Source: Streptomyces sp. NBC_00193 (GTDB lineage: Bacteria > Actinomycetota > Actinomycetes > Streptomycetales > Streptomycetaceae). Taken from it: a stretch of 64,000 bases of DNA. The stretch spans positions 62,001 through 126,000 of the forward strand of contig NZ_JAPEMM010000002.1 in NCBI RefSeq assembly GCF_026342735.1. The letters run 5' to 3'. Both the position numbers and the translations under genes were made by a program. Positions within the stretch are counted from its first letter, which is position 1. Each line of letters starts with the position of its first letter. Shown piece after piece: positions 35,540-45,149 of this stretch. A model generated the notes under the pieces. The model was given only the letters and a program-made list of their open reading frames with translations. It did not search any database and was not told the origin of the DNA.

Positions 35540-36847
35540 GGCGAATTCCAGGGGTCGTTGCAACACAAGTGGTCAACTGGCTGTGGCCAGGAGCTTAGCG
35601 AGGCGCTCGGCCGGGGTTTCCCAGCCGAGCGTTTTGCGTGGGCGGCCGTTGAGTTCGGCGGCAACGGTGTCCAGATGGTTGCGGGGGTGGACCGCGAGGT
35701 CGGTGCCTTTGGGGAAGTACTGGCGCAGCAGGCCATTCGTGTTCTCGTTCGACCCGCGCTGCCAGGGACTGGCCGGGTCACAGAAGTAGACCGGGACGTC
35801 GGTGGCTAGGGTGAACGCCTTGTGCGAGGCCATCTCCGAGCCCTGGTCCCAGGTTAGGGATCGTTTCAGGTGCGGCGGAAGCGACGATATGGCCTCGACC
35901 AGCGCGTTCTTCGTGCTGCCCGCAGTGTGGTCGTGGGGCAGTGGGGCGAGCATCACGTAGCGGGTGCTGCGCTCGACGAGCGTGGCGATCGCGGACTTGC
36001 CGTCCTTGCCGATGATCAGATCGCCCTCCCAATGGCCGGGAACGGCCCGGTCAGCGACCTCGGCCGGACGCTCACTGATCATCACCATGCCCGTGATCGC
36101 ACGGGGCTGGCGCTTGTGGGACTGCCGGTGCGGCCGGCGCATGGCCCGCCCGGTCCGCAGGGCCCGGGTGAGTTCCCGACGGAGTTCTCCGCGGCCCTGG
36201 ACGTAGAGGGCCTGGTAGATCGTCTCGTGGACCACGTGCATCTCCGGCTGGTCGGGGAAGACGGCCCGTAGAGCGTGACAGATCTGTTCTGGGCTCCAGC
36301 GCAGTTCAAGGCGCTGCTGGATGAACTCGCGCAGGTCGGGGTTCTGGCCGAGCTTGCCGGGCTTCGGACGAGGCCTGCGCTGTTCGGCCCGACGGTGGGC
36401 GGCATGTGGCCGGTAGACCCACTGGCCGTTTGACCACAAGGCGCTGTTGCGGCGTATCTCGCGGCTCACTGTCGAGGGGCTGCGGCCCAGCTCGGCGGCT
36501 ATCTGCCGGATCGACGCCTTCTCCCGTAGCCGGTCGGCGATGTGGATGCGGTCCGTCTCCCGGAGATACCGCGACGGGCCGGGAGCCGAAGCCTCCACGG
36601 TGATCGGAGGCTTCGGCTTCCCCCACGGCGGCGAGTGCCAGCCGTTGCGCCAGCGCTTGCCGGTCCGCACGTTGATCCCGACGATCCGGCACGCTTCCGT
36701 GTTGCTGTGTCCCTGGCGCATGAGCTGGAGATATACCTCCCGCTCACGCATCAGAGGGCCACCGCCCCCAGGCCCCCGGTTCTCTCTGATCTTGAAGTCC
36801 ATCGCACCCCTTGAACTGGGGTGTTGCGACGACCACTAGAACTCAAG
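35540..36847. mobile_element. IS30-family element, complete
   Basis: 1308 bp, flanked by the 3-bp direct repeat AAT (35537-35539, 36848-36850). Ends are imperfect inverted repeats: left GGCGAATTCCAGGGGTCGTT, then GCAACAC; right, read inwards, CTTGAGTTCTAGTGGTCGTC, then GCAACACC. The inner GGTCGTyGCAACAC block is shared with the IS30 element at 25962-27457, so the two are related. Confidence 0.88.
35573..36802 (-). CDS. IS30-family transposase
   Basis: 409 aa from ATG 36802. N-terminal HTH regions (EVYLQLMRQGHSNTEACRIV, then IRQIAAELGRSPSTVSREIR), MHVVHETIYQALYVQGRGEL, and the catalytic core GHWEGDLIIGKDGKSAIATL (first Asp), SLTWDQGSEMASHKAFTLAT (second Asp), PWQRGSNENTNGLLRQYFPK (Glu). Ends ELNGRPRKTLGWETPAERL. 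Full length and open, so possibly active. Confidence 0.94.
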   Translation of the reverse strand: MDFKIRENRGPGGGGPLMREREVYLQLMRQGHSNTEACRIVGINVRTGKRWRNGWHSPPWGKPKPPITVEASAPGPSRYLRETDRIHIADRLREKASIRQIAAELGRSPSTVSREIRRNSALWSNGQWVYRPHAAHRRAEQRRPRPKPGKLGQNPDLREFIQQRLELRWSPEQICHALRAVFPDQPEMHVVHETIYQALYVQGRGELRRELTRALRTGRAMRRPHRQSHKRQPRAITGMVMISERPAEVADRAVPGHWEGDLIIGKDGKSAIATLVERSTRYVMLAPLPHDHTAGSTKNALVEAISSLPPHLKRSLTWDQGSEMASHKAFTLATDVPVYFCDPASPWQRGSNENTNGLLRQYFPKGTDLAVHPRNHLDTVAAELNGRPRKTLGWETPAERLAKLLATAS

Positions 36848-36879
36848 AATACCGGCGGGGCATCAGTGGGTGCCGTTGC

Positions 36880-38553
36880 TCACTGCACGTCGACGAGGTC
36901 CTCGCGGCTCGTGGAGGCGAAGGAGGTTTCCAGGCCCGGCTCGTAGCGGGCCTGCCAGGTCCCGTCCTTGGCGGCCGTGAAGGCTTTCTTGAACGTGCCG
37001 TCCGACGCTGTCGTGGCGGTGCCCATCGACTTCCAGGTGGTGGTGCCGGTCGCGCGGAAGTAGATGCGGACCGGCTGGCTGGCGAACCCCACCCACTCGT
37101 TTTCGTTGTACCACAGCGGCATGGTCAGCTTGCCCGTGATGGTGATCGGCCGGCCGGCCTTGACCGGCTCCGGAGCGGCGTTGAACTCCGGGATCGCCGT
37201 GTTCGTCCGGTACGCAAGGGGGGCGTGCGTCGCGACATATCCGGCGGGGATGGCGGGGGTTCCGGTGTACCGCAGCCGCCAGTGGCCGGAGCCCGGGTAG
37301 GGCAGCCGCGCCACCGTGACGACACGGGTGCTGTCACCAGCCGGGGCGGCGCTCTCCCGGGTCGCCTTGACGACCCACTCCTCGGTTCCCTTGCGCCGGA
37401 ACTCGACCACCACCTTCAGCTTGGTGGGCGCCGGGATGTCGTACGCGTAGAGCTTGCCGCCAAGGGTGACCTTCCGGTCCGCGCTGACCACCGGCTCCGT
37501 GCCGCCGTGGAACCCGGCGCTGGTCGAGGGGTCCACGGCCACGGTCGCGTACGTGCTCGACAGCCAGCCCGACTCCTTGTGGTCGACCAGAGCGCTCACC
37601 CTGCCGTTGACCGGCACCTCTACGGTGAACCGGCCGTCCTCGACGGTCCTCACCCACCCCCCGCGCCCCTCGATCCTGCCGCGGACCCCGGTGCCGGCGG
37701 GCGCCGGCTTCCAGGTGCCGTCGGCGCTCTGGAAGGTGAGCCGGCCGCTCGCAGGGACAGTGGAGGCGTCCGGCCCGCGCAGCTTCGCGGCGTCCATGGT
37801 GATCTTGGACTTCGGCGGGGGAAGGGTCCCGACCATGAGGGACCGGCCGAGCCCGCTGCCCACGGCCTCGCTCTCCGGCCGGAGGGTCACCATGATCTCT
37901 CTCACGCCCGTAGCCATGATCTACTCGGAGCCGGCGAAGGTGAACGGCGCCTCGACGTGCCCCGCGGCATCGGTGACCACCGGGGCGGTGACCGCGTTCG
38001 TTTCCACCACCAGCTTGCCGTTGGCCAGCGGCTGATCGGTGTCGTTGCGGGGGTCGCGGCCCACCGCGTCAGCCTTGACCGTGACCGTCCGGTTGTCGAA
38101 GTGCGGCTTCCCGACCACCTCCAGAGAGGTGACCCGCGGGATCAGGTCGTAGGTGAGGGTGGCCTTGTCCTTGTACCGGATCGGCTCACCCACGGTTCCC
38201 GTGTACTCGACGTCCACGGTGTACCGGCCCAGATCCGCCAGCCGCAGCGGCGCGGACTGGACGCCCGTCACACCCGGGTCCTCCTGGCAGGACGGGACAC
38301 AGGGGGTGTCGTCCTTCCTGGGCTCGAACGAGGTGACCGTCGCGGCCGGGGTGCCCGTGCCGGCCTTGCGCAGGTGCACCTTGAGGCCCTTCGGCAACGG
38401 GCCGGTACCGAAGTCCAGGTAGACCCGGGTGCGATCGGTCCACGCCCGGAAACCGGACGCGTGGGGGTCGGCCGCCGAGGCGGCCGTGGGAATCGCGAGG
38501 ACGATCCCGAGCGCCGTGGCCGTACACAGAGCAGCCAGGCTGCGCTTCCTCAT
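36880..38553 (-). pseudogene. Secreted protein gene split by a single in-frame TAG
   Basis: Two adjacent frames are in the same register: 38553-37921 (210 aa, signal peptide AALCTATALGIVLAIPTAAS ending SAA) and 37917-36880 (345 aa). They are separated only by TAG at 37921-37923 and one ATC codon. Together they would give a 557-codon exported protein with Ig-like/beta-sandwich modules (GKLVVETNAVTAPVVTDAAG, GRLTFQSADGTWKPAPAGTG, PITITGKLTMPLWYNENEWV). An ATG directly after the stop could allow restart. The usual sense codon may have been CAG. Function unknown, extracellular. Confidence 0.7.
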
Positions 38554-38715
38554 GTATCTCCCTCAGGGAAAATCGTCGATGACGTGATCGTCATGCGCAG
38601 TTCCGACCCGCCTGCCGGGCAAAGGGTTGTACGGGGCAGCCCGAACACACCGCATGCCGCGGCCGCATGACCGACCAGGACACCGCCAACGCCGCCTTCG
38701 CCGAGAACCTGGCGC

Positions 38716-39333
38716 GCTGCTGCCCGCGGCGATCATGATGGGCCTGCCCGAGAGCCTGCCCGCGGCCGCGCGGCGGGTGCGCGGAGTGGGGCTGGGGCAG
38801 ATACGGGAGCTGCTGGCCGACCGGGTGTTCACCGGCTGCCTGATCGCCGCGAGCGGGGCGTTCGCCGCGTTCTTCGCTTACCTGGCCGCCTCCCCCCTCG
38901 TCCTCCAGGATCTCTACGGCGCCACCCCCCAGACCTACGCCCTGCTGTTCGGCCTGAACGCCGCCGGCATGGTCGCAGTCGGGCAGCTCAACGGCCGTTA
39001 CCTCGTCCGCCGCTTCCCTGTCCACGCGATCGTGACCGCAGGGCTGGGTCTCCTGACCGTCGCGGGCCTGGGCATGCCGGCGCTGGCGTCCGGCTTGCTC
39101 ATCGGCAACGCCAACGCCCTCGCGATGAACCGCACCCGCAACGCCGCGGGAGTTGCCTCCGCACTCCTGGGCGCCACTAGCTTCCTCATCGGCGCCCTCG
39201 TCTCCCCCTCGCCGGCCTGACCGCCAGCGCCGTCCCCACGGCCGTCATCCAAACCCTCGCCGCCGGGGCCGCACTGGCAGGCTTCGCCCTGCTTGCCGGC
39301 CGACGCAAGGCTCAGGCGGACACGAAGCACTGA
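38716..39333 (+). pseudogene. C-terminal half of an MFS drug transporter (Bcr/CflA type), frameshifted
   Basis: From about 38716 a frame reads LLPAAIMMGLPESLPAAARR, LLADRVFTGCLIAASGAFAA, SPLVLQDLYGATPQTYALLF, GLNAAGMVAVGQLNGRYLVR and so on to LVSPSPA at 39220; the true end (TASAVPTAVIQTLAAGAALA, LLAGRRKAQADTKH) follows in another frame to 39333, which needs one base restored near 39210. The first six helices are missing. Upstream from 38554 there is only an unrelated short start (MTDQDTANAAFAENLAR). Confidence 0.8.
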
Positions 39334-39503
39334 CGCTCGGAACCAAGCCTCCACACCCGTCCTCGTGTCGGGCACCCACTAGTTCAGAGAAGTGACCAGG
39401 TTGAAACTGATCTTGAGTGGTTGTTCTTGAAGGCTGCCTTGCCGCTTCTCGCAGCCCGCTGCGCTCCGCCGGCATCACGGAGGCTCCTCGCGCGGGGCGT
39501 GGG

Positions 39504-41933
39504 CTACTCGGTGCGCAGGCCGTCGGGGCGCATCATGCGCCACAGCGGCGGCAGGCTGAGCAGGGTGACCAGCAGGACGACACCGCCGCTGATGCCGGTC
39601 ATCCACGCGATGCCCGCCCAATCCACGGCCAGTGGCAGCACCGCCATTTTCAGCAGGATCACGCCGAGGCCCAGGCCGCCGACGACAGCCAACGCCAGGC
39701 CGAGCGTCACCGGCAGCGCGGTCTGCCACAGCACCGACATCCCGAGCGTCGAGCGCCGGGTGCCGAAGGCTACCAGTACCGACAGCAGCTTCCTCCGCTC
39801 GCGGATCTGCTCCAGCATGGTGACGAGCATGCTCGCGCCGATCAGCAGCAGTGTGACGGTCGTGCCGATGAACAGGCCGCGCTTGATGTTCGTAAGCTGC
39901 GGGGCCGTGGCGGTCTCCTCGTAGTACTGGACCGACTGCAGCGGGTCCATCCGCGCCGCGGTGTTGCGGACCTGTTCGGCCGCGTCGCGGTCGGCGGGGT
40001 CCAGCTTCGCCAGCAGTTCGGTGCCGGCGTCACCCAGGTCACCGGCGTTGATCGCCTCGGGGGTGGCGAAGATCCCGGTGCGGAAGGACCCTGCCGGGTC
40101 CGGCACCAACGCGGTGAGGCGGGCGGCGGACGGAACGGTCCACAGCTTGGGCGCGCCCGGCTTCCCCGACGTCTTGTCCTGCGTCGAGAGGTCGACCCGC
40201 GCGCCGGGCGCGGGGAGGTACTGGCCGCCGGTCAGCGGGTCCTGGTTCGCCAGGTCGCCGGCCAGGTAGACGCTGCCGGGCCGGCAGTCGGAGGCCTCGA
40301 CGATCTGGCCCAGGGCCGCGCAGTCCCCGACGATCACGAAGGCTCCGGGGTCCGGGGGCGTGCCGGGCTCGTGCGCGTGGCCGAGTGTGTAGGTCAGGGT
40401 CGATGCCACGCCCGGGGTGGCGCGGAGCGCGGCCGTGTCCTTCTCCTGCTGGGCCGCACCGGTGTAGTCCCTGCTGATCCGCATCTCCCCGCGGAGCGGA
40501 CTGAAGCCGGTGTCCTGGGTGTACCTGCTCTCCAGCCCCGAGAACAGCATCTGCACGGCGATCGCGCCGGCCACCGCGACCGTGATGCCGTTGACCGTCC
40601 GGGCCGACGCGCCGCTGTCCAACTGGAGTCGGCGGGTGGCCAGCTGAAGCGGCAGCGGGCCGCCGCGCATCCGGCCGACGACGGTCTCCATCGCCCAGGG
40701 CAGCAGCGCCGTCACCCCCACGAGCAGCAGCACGGCGCCCACCGCGATCTTCAGCTCATTGACCTGGCTGTCCGGCGAGAGGCCCCCGATCATCGGGGAC
40801 AGCAGGGCCACCCCGACGGCCGGCAGCATCAGCCGCCACCACAGGCGCCGCCGGGCCGTCCCGGTGTTCCGTGCGACGCCGAGCGGTTCGATGGAGACCG
40901 TACGCAGCGCGAACAGGGTGACGGCGACGGCCGTGACCGGCACGCCGGCCACGATCAGCGCCGCCAGCAGGGGGCTCGGGGACACGTCCGACGCGAAGAC
41001 GCTGATCCGCCACAGCTCGACCGTGCCGATGAGCTGCCGTCCGCCGACGAAGAGTCCCAACCCCACGGCGAGCCCGATCAGCGCGCCGAACAGGGCCTCC
41101 CCGGCCGCGATCCGCCGCGTCATGTGCGCGTCCGCGCCGACCAGCCGCAGCGCGGCCAGCCGTCGGTCGCGGCGCTCGCCGCCGAAGCGGACGGCGGTGG
41201 CGATGAGGACCGCCACCGGCATCAGCAGCACCACGAAGGTGATGATGACCAACAGTGTCAGGAACGGTCCGAGGGCCTCCGAGAGATTCGGGCCGCCGAT
41301 GTCGTCGGTCCTGGTCGGGTTCTCGCCGTCGGGGACTAGGTTGTCGGCCCCCGCGTAGTAGGCGAGTTCGCGTGGGCCGAGGAGTCCCGCCTCACCGATG
41401 GTGCCGCTGACCTTGTGGCCGAGGCGCTCCTTGAGCAGGGCCCCTTCGGGCGACGCGAGCAGTTTCCCGAGTTCGGGGGAGACGAACATCTCGCCGGGGG
41501 CGGGCAGTTCGTCCAGGCCGGGCGGGAGCAGCGGACGGTCGCCGTCCGGCTGGACCAGCCGCCCGTAGACGTCCTGGCCCCGGTAGGTGGTGTCGGCCCG
41601 GCCGGTGACGATCGTCTCGGCGGTGGGCCGCACGGCCACGCTGTAGGAGGAGGGGGAGTCACCGCGGTCCGCGCCACGGTCGCCGCGGGCGTTGAGGATG
41701 GCCGGGACGGCGGCGGCGACGAGCAGCAGGGCCACGCCGAGGCCGACTCCGACGGCGGTCAGGAGCGTACGGGTCCAGCCCTCACGTCCGCCGCTCACCG
41801 CGAACCGGACGCCGAAGGCGAGGTCCCGCACCCAGTCGCCCGGGGTGGCGGGACTCTCCCCGCGCGCCGCCGCACGGCGGTTTTCGAGTTGGCGGTGCTG
41901 GGTACGGAAGCGTCGCAGAATGCTGTTCTTCAC
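39504..41933 (-). CDS. ABC transporter permease, FtsX/MacB type
   Basis: 809 aa from GTG 41933, overlapping the ATPase stop (GTGA). The open frame runs further upstream to 42239, but inside the ATPase gene, so that extension is rejected. One membrane segment near the N-terminus (TLLTAVGVGLGVALLLVAAA), a long extracytoplasmic domain, then two FtsX modules, each with about three helices (LLVIITFVVLLMPVAVLIAT; TTVTLLLIGASMLVTMLEQI) and cytoplasmic ERRDRRLAALRLVGA and ERRKLLSVLVAFGTRR loops. Likely exports or releases a lipid-linked or peptide substrate. It is the last gene of a PadR-controlled operon. Confidence 0.9.
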   Translation of the reverse strand: MKNSILRRFRTQHRQLENRRAAARGESPATPGDWVRDLAFGVRFAVSGGREGWTRTLLTAVGVGLGVALLLVAAAVPAILNARGDRGADRGDSPSSYSVAVRPTAETIVTGRADTTYRGQDVYGRLVQPDGDRPLLPPGLDELPAPGEMFVSPELGKLLASPEGALLKERLGHKVSGTIGEAGLLGPRELAYYAGADNLVPDGENPTRTDDIGGPNLSEALGPFLTLLVIITFVVLLMPVAVLIATAVRFGGERRDRRLAALRLVGADAHMTRRIAAGEALFGALIGLAVGLGLFVGGRQLIGTVELWRISVFASDVSPSPLLAALIVAGVPVTAVAVTLFALRTVSIEPLGVARNTGTARRRLWWRLMLPAVGVALLSPMIGGLSPDSQVNELKIAVGAVLLLVGVTALLPWAMETVVGRMRGGPLPLQLATRRLQLDSGASARTVNGITVAVAGAIAVQMLFSGLESRYTQDTGFSPLRGEMRISRDYTGAAQQEKDTAALRATPGVASTLTYTLGHAHEPGTPPDPGAFVIVGDCAALGQIVEASDCRPGSVYLAGDLANQDPLTGGQYLPAPGARVDLSTQDKTSGKPGAPKLWTVPSAARLTALVPDPAGSFRTGIFATPEAINAGDLGDAGTELLAKLDPADRDAAEQVRNTAARMDPLQSVQYYEETATAPQLTNIKRGLFIGTTVTLLLIGASMLVTMLEQIRERRKLLSVLVAFGTRRSTLGMSVLWQTALPVTLGLALAVVGGLGLGVILLKMAVLPLAVDWAGIAWMTGISGGVVLLVTLLSLPPLWRMMRPDGLRTE

Positions 41934-42610
41934 GCGGCGTGCTCCATGTCGCGCGACTTTCCGTCGCGTACGACGATCTCGCGGTCGCAGTACGCGGCGA
42001 CGCGCGCTTCGTGGGTGACCAGGACGACGGCCGTGCCGGTTTCGCGGGCGGCCTCGGTCAGCAGTCGCATGACGCGTTCGCCGTTGAGGGAGTCCAGGGC
42101 GCCGGTCGGTTCGTCGGCGAAGAGCACGCGCGGGTTTCCGACCAGGGCGCGGGCGACGGCGACCCGTTGGCCCTGGCCGCCGGAGATCCGGCCGGGACGT
42201 TTGCGGGCGAGGTCGGCGACCTCCAGGCGTTCCATCCACCCGACGGCCCTGCGCTCGGCCTCCTTGCGCCGGACTCGGTTCAGCCGCAGCGGCAGCGCCA
42301 CGTTCTCCAGGCAGGTCAGGTCGGGCACCAGCTGACCGAACTGGAAGACGAAGCCGAACTCGCCCCGGCGCAGTCGGCTGCGCCCGGCGTCCGAGAGCGT
42401 CGACATGGCCCGGCCGTCGTACATCACCTGGCCGGCGTCGGGCGTGACGATGCCGGCCAGGCAGTGCAGGAGGGTGGACTTGCCGGAGCCCGAGGAGCCC
42501 ATCACGGCGACGACCTCGCCGGAGCGGATGCCGAAGTCGGCGCCGTCCAGCGCGGGGGTCGTGCCGTAGGACTTCCGCAGGCGGGTCGCGGACAGTATGG
42601 GGTCGGTCAT
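41930..42610 (-). CDS. ABC transporter ATP-binding protein (MacB/LolD-like)
   Basis: 226 aa from ATG 42610, whose first bases overlap the PadR stop. Walker A VMGSSGSGKSTLLHCLAGI, Q loop FVFQFGQLVPDLT, signature ISGGQGQRVAVARALV, Walker B PRVLFADEPTGALDS, and H loop VVLVTHEARVAAYC. The FADEPTGALDS sequence is typical of the MacB/LolD group that partners FtsX-type permeases, as here. Confidence 0.95.
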   Translation of the reverse strand: MTDPILSATRLRKSYGTTPALDGADFGIRSGEVVAVMGSSGSGKSTLLHCLAGIVTPDAGQVMYDGRAMSTLSDAGRSRLRRGEFGFVFQFGQLVPDLTCLENVALPLRLNRVRRKEAERRAVGWMERLEVADLARKRPGRISGGQGQRVAVARALVGNPRVLFADEPTGALDSLNGERVMRLLTEAARETGTAVVLVTHEARVAAYCDREIVVRDGKSRDMEHAA

Positions 42611-43131
42611 GTGCGGATCTCCGTGGCGAGCTGGCCGAGGCGGGCGGCGGTGAGTTCGAGCCACCGCAGGTCCGCCTCCAGGTGGAACAGGGCGTGGTCG
42701 CAGATCAGCTGGTCGGCGAGGTTGCCCTGGGACTTGCGGCGGGTGAGTTCGCGCATCAGGCGCAGGTGTTCGGCCCGCTGGGTGTCGAGCAGTCCCTCGG
42801 CGCTGCGGCCGGTCAGCAGGGCCAGCACAACCTTCGTGTACAGGGTCGTCTGGAGGTACGGCTCGGGCTTCTCGGGCTGGGCGAGCCAGCCCTCGACGTC
42901 GGTCACCCCGGCGTCGGTGATGGCGTACCGCTTGCGCTCCGGGCCTCCGCCCGCCTCCGTGCCGTCGACCTCCACCAAACCGTTCTTCAGCAGCCGCGCC
43001 ATGGTCGAGTAGACCTGGCCGTAGTGCAGGGGGCGGTCCCGGCCGAACCGGTCGTCGAAGGCGCGCTTGAGGTCGTACCCGTGGCGGGGCCCTGACTCCA
43101 GAAGTCCAAGCAGGGCATAGCTGATTGACAT
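42607..43131 (-). CDS. PadR-family transcriptional regulator
   Basis: 174 aa from ATG 43131. N-terminal winged HTH: SISYALLGLLESGPRHGYDL KRAFDDRF, then LHYGQVYSTMARLLKNGLVE and the wing with RKRYAITDAG. C-terminal helices (LTRRKSQGNLADQLICDHAL FHLEADLRWLEL) are the dimerisation part. First gene of an ATGA/GTGA-overlapping operon with the ABC pair. PadR proteins usually repress their own operon and release it when an antibiotic or similar ligand binds. Confidence 0.92.
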   Translation of the reverse strand: MSISYALLGLLESGPRHGYDLKRAFDDRFGRDRPLHYGQVYSTMARLLKNGLVEVDGTEAGGGPERKRYAITDAGVTDVEGWLAQPEKPEPYLQTTLYTKVVLALLTGRSAEGLLDTQRAEHLRLMRELTRRKSQGNLADQLICDHALFHLEADLRWLELTAARLGQLATEIRT

Positions 43132-43141
43132 GCACGCACTC

Positions 43142-43174
43142 TACATGGCGTGTATACATCGCGTGTATAGCTCT
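43142..43174 (-). promoter_or_regulatory. Likely PadR operator/promoter
   Basis: Just upstream of the PadR start the sequence contains the palindrome TGTATACA (43151-43158) and a repeated GCGTGTATA (43148-43156 and 43161-43169). Such ATGT/ACAT-type repeats close to a PadR gene are typical operators. The repeat also supplies A/T-rich bases for a promoter. Confidence 0.55.
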
Positions 43175-43445
43175 CGTGCTGACCCGCCCGGCCGCCACCG
43201 GGGTGTGGCTGGGGCTGACGGGGAAATCGGTGTCCCGGAGGTGGATGCGTGCTCTCACGCCATGAAGCTGCGTCATCCTCGAGCACCGTCTCCGGCGCCC
43301 CCAACCACCCTGAGGCCATGGCCTGCCCGTGCCTTTCTCGTGCCCCGCACCGGCACAAGGGAGCACGACGCCGGGATGGAAGCCCGCAGGCACCGAGCCC
43401 GCCGCGGCCGGAGGGGAACCCGTCCAGCACTACGACAGCACGGTC

Positions 43446-43509
43446 CTGATCCCGTGTCGGCATACACCCGAACACGCACCGGTCGGTACGCATCAAAGTG
43501 CACGCCCTC
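43446..43509 (-). repeat. Inverted copy of a 64-bp dispersed element (left)
   Basis: Read on the minus strand, it goes GAGGGCGTGCACTTTGATGC, then GTACCGACCGGTGCGTGTTC, then GGGTGTATGCCGACAC. The copy at 46235-46306 on the plus strand has the same framework with the two internal halves exchanged. It lies just beyond the stop of the PaaX-like gene. The stretch 43175-43519 holds no gene. Confidence 0.6.
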
Positions 43510-43519
43510 TGGCCCGTCT

Positions 43520-44404
43520 TCAGCGCGCGGCCCGGTCTGCAGCTTCTCGGGTGATGTCGGCGTAGAGGCGGAAGAGGGCTGGGCGTGCTTCGTCGCCGTC
43601 TCGTTCGCGCAGGGCCGCCCAGCACCGGGCGACGAGCTGCCGGGCCTGGGTGCCGGGCCAGGGCTGGGGCAGGAGCTGAGGCGGCAACAGGGGGTCGGGC
43701 TCCAGGGCGCGGGTGAGTTCGGCGGCAAGTTCGACCGCGATGGTGAGGAGTGCGGACGGGGAGAGTCCGGCAGGGCCGGTGAGCCGGGCGAGGCGGGGCC
43801 GTGCGATGCGGCCGAGGCGGTGGTAGCGGTCGGCGATCTCCTGCAGGGACCACAGGCTGCCGGCGAGTTCGACGGGCTCGTGGGTGTCGCCCTTGCGCAG
43901 GTCGGTCGTGGTGAGAAGGGTGAGCGCACCATGGGCGCCGAGGCGGTGGGCCGCTTCTTCGACGTACGGTTCCCAGGCGTTGGCGCAGACGTACAGTCCG
44001 CCCTGGAGCGGGGCGCCGCCGAGGTGGACGAGCGTCTCACGCAGGGCGTCCCGGGCCGTACGTGCCGATTCGGGCACCGCGAAGGCGGCCAGGTGCCAGA
44101 CACCGTCCCAGGGAGCGAGCCCGGCGTCCTGCTGGAACGCGTACCGGAGGAAGTCCGCGTTGGGAGCCAGGGCGCGCGTGGTGTCCTCGGTCGCGTACAG
44201 CTCCGCCTTGCGGCCACGGCCCTCGTGGGTGAACCGGCCCTCGGCCACGAGGCGTTTGATACACAGCCGCACCTGTTGGTCACTCATGCCCAGGGTGTTG
44301 GCGACGGTGTAGAGCTCGTCCGCGCCGACGGTGCCGTCCTCGCGGATCAGCGCGTGGACGAGCATGCGGGTGGGGACCTCGACGTCATCCGCCTCGACGC
44401 TCAC
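43520..44404 (-). CDS. PaaX-like transcriptional regulator
   Basis: 294 aa from GTG 44404 overlapping the GNAT stop. N-terminal winged HTH (PTRMLVHALIREDGTVGADE, LYTVANTLGMSDQQVRLCIK, RLVAEGRFTHEGRGRKAELY), then the PaaX-type core WDGVWHLAAFAVPESARTAR, LGGAPLQGGLYVCANAWEPY and a helical C-terminus. The Streptomyces PaaX-like regulators of this length act as repressors of catabolic genes or hydrolases. It shares an operon with a GNAT enzyme and is divergent from an alpha/beta hydrolase that may be its target. Confidence 0.82.
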   Translation of the reverse strand: MSVEADDVEVPTRMLVHALIREDGTVGADELYTVANTLGMSDQQVRLCIKRLVAEGRFTHEGRGRKAELYATEDTTRALAPNADFLRYAFQQDAGLAPWDGVWHLAAFAVPESARTARDALRETLVHLGGAPLQGGLYVCANAWEPYVEEAAHRLGAHGALTLLTTTDLRKGDTHEPVELAGSLWSLQEIADRYHRLGRIARPRLARLTGPAGLSPSALLTIAVELAAELTRALEPDPLLPPQLLPQPWPGTQARQLVARCWAALRERDGDEARPALFRLYADITREAADRAAR

Positions 44405-45036
44405 AGTTCTCCCGCCCCTCTCGTTCCGATGGCGCGACGCATGGTGGTCACCGCGCCGAATCCCAGAAGCCTACGCAGGTAGGGCGTGCTCTCGGTCCGC
44501 ACGGCCGTGAAGCCAAGCCGCTCGTACAGGGCCCTGGCGCGCGGATTGATGTCGATCACATCCAGTCTGATCTCCCGGCAGTGCCGCTCCGCCGCGACGG
44601 CGGCCACTTCCTCGATGAGCAGGCTCCCGACCCCACGGCCACGCATGCCCGGGTCCACGGCGATGCCGTCCATGACGAGCTGTCCGGGGGCCGGGTGGCG
44701 TTCGAACAGGGCGAGGAGCAGGAGCCTGGGCAGCCCCCGCAGGTGTCCGTACGCGCGCAGTACGGCGGAGGCCGATCCCCCGGTGAGGGCGCGGCCGCCG
44801 AGCTGGTAGCCGGCGAGGCCGACGAGCTGCCCGTCGATGAGTGCGCACACCGCGCGATCGGCGTTCAGGTGAGCGGCGATGAAGGGCACCGCCTTGTCCG
44901 GCGGGTTCAGCGCGGGGCCCAGTTTACGGCCGAAAGCCTCCCAGTACAGCTCGGCCGCCCGCCGCTCGGCGCCGACCGGCAGGCCCCGCCGGACCGTCAC
45001 CGGTCCCGTGCCGGTGTCCGTCGTGTCCGGTCCCAT
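44401..45036 (-). CDS. GNAT-family N-acetyltransferase
   Basis: 211 aa from ATG 45036. The acetyl-CoA site is visible: LVMDGIAVDPGMRGRGVGSL LIEEVAAVA (motif A, RGRGVGS), then IRLDVIDINPRARALYERLG FTAV (motif B, with the Tyr). Substrate unknown. Its stop overlaps the PaaX-like gene, so both form an operon read away from the hydrolase. Confidence 0.9.
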   Translation of the reverse strand: MGPDTTDTGTGPVTVRRGLPVGAERRAAELYWEAFGRKLGPALNPPDKAVPFIAAHLNADRAVCALIDGQLVGLAGYQLGGRALTGGSASAVLRAYGHLRGLPRLLLLALFERHPAPGQLVMDGIAVDPGMRGRGVGSLLIEEVAAVAAERHCREIRLDVIDINPRARALYERLGFTAVRTESTPYLRRLLGFGAVTTMRRAIGTRGAGEL

Positions 45037-45070
45037 GCCGTGCCCCTTCCCTCACAACGACCTGAATCTC

Positions 45071-45114
45071 AAAACTATCATTCTCACGACGACCGTGCTC
45101 AGTCTGTTAGTTTT
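45071..45114. promoter_or_regulatory. Operator candidate between the GNAT and hydrolase genes
   Basis: AAAACTATCA at 45071-45080 and TGTTAGTTTT at 45105-45114 form an inverted repeat in an A/T-rich spot of the divergent promoter region. It is well placed for the PaaX-like protein to control both directions. Confidence 0.5.
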
Positions 45115-45149
45115 AGGTTGGCTCACCCGAACAGAGGCGGTCAGATCCC

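Larger units (their letters stand above)
35520..36868. terminator. Terminator hairpin split by an IS30 insertion
   Basis: Left arm CACTGATGCCCCGCCGG at 35520-35536 is the exact reverse complement of CCGGCGGGGCATCAGTG at 36852-36868. Without the IS and one AAT duplication they would form a 17-bp stem with loop AATA, 12 bases beyond the stop codon of the minus-strand gene at 36880. Confidence 0.8.

Noticed and set aside
39417..41339. 640-codon plus-strand frame opposite the ABC permease
   Set aside because: Gln/Arg/His-rich composition typical of antisense frames; the permease on the minus strand explains the sequence.
41934..42239. N-terminal extension of the ABC permease frame
   Set aside because: It lies within the ATPase gene in another frame and is very Arg/Pro-rich; GTG 41933 at the GTGA overlap is the natural start.
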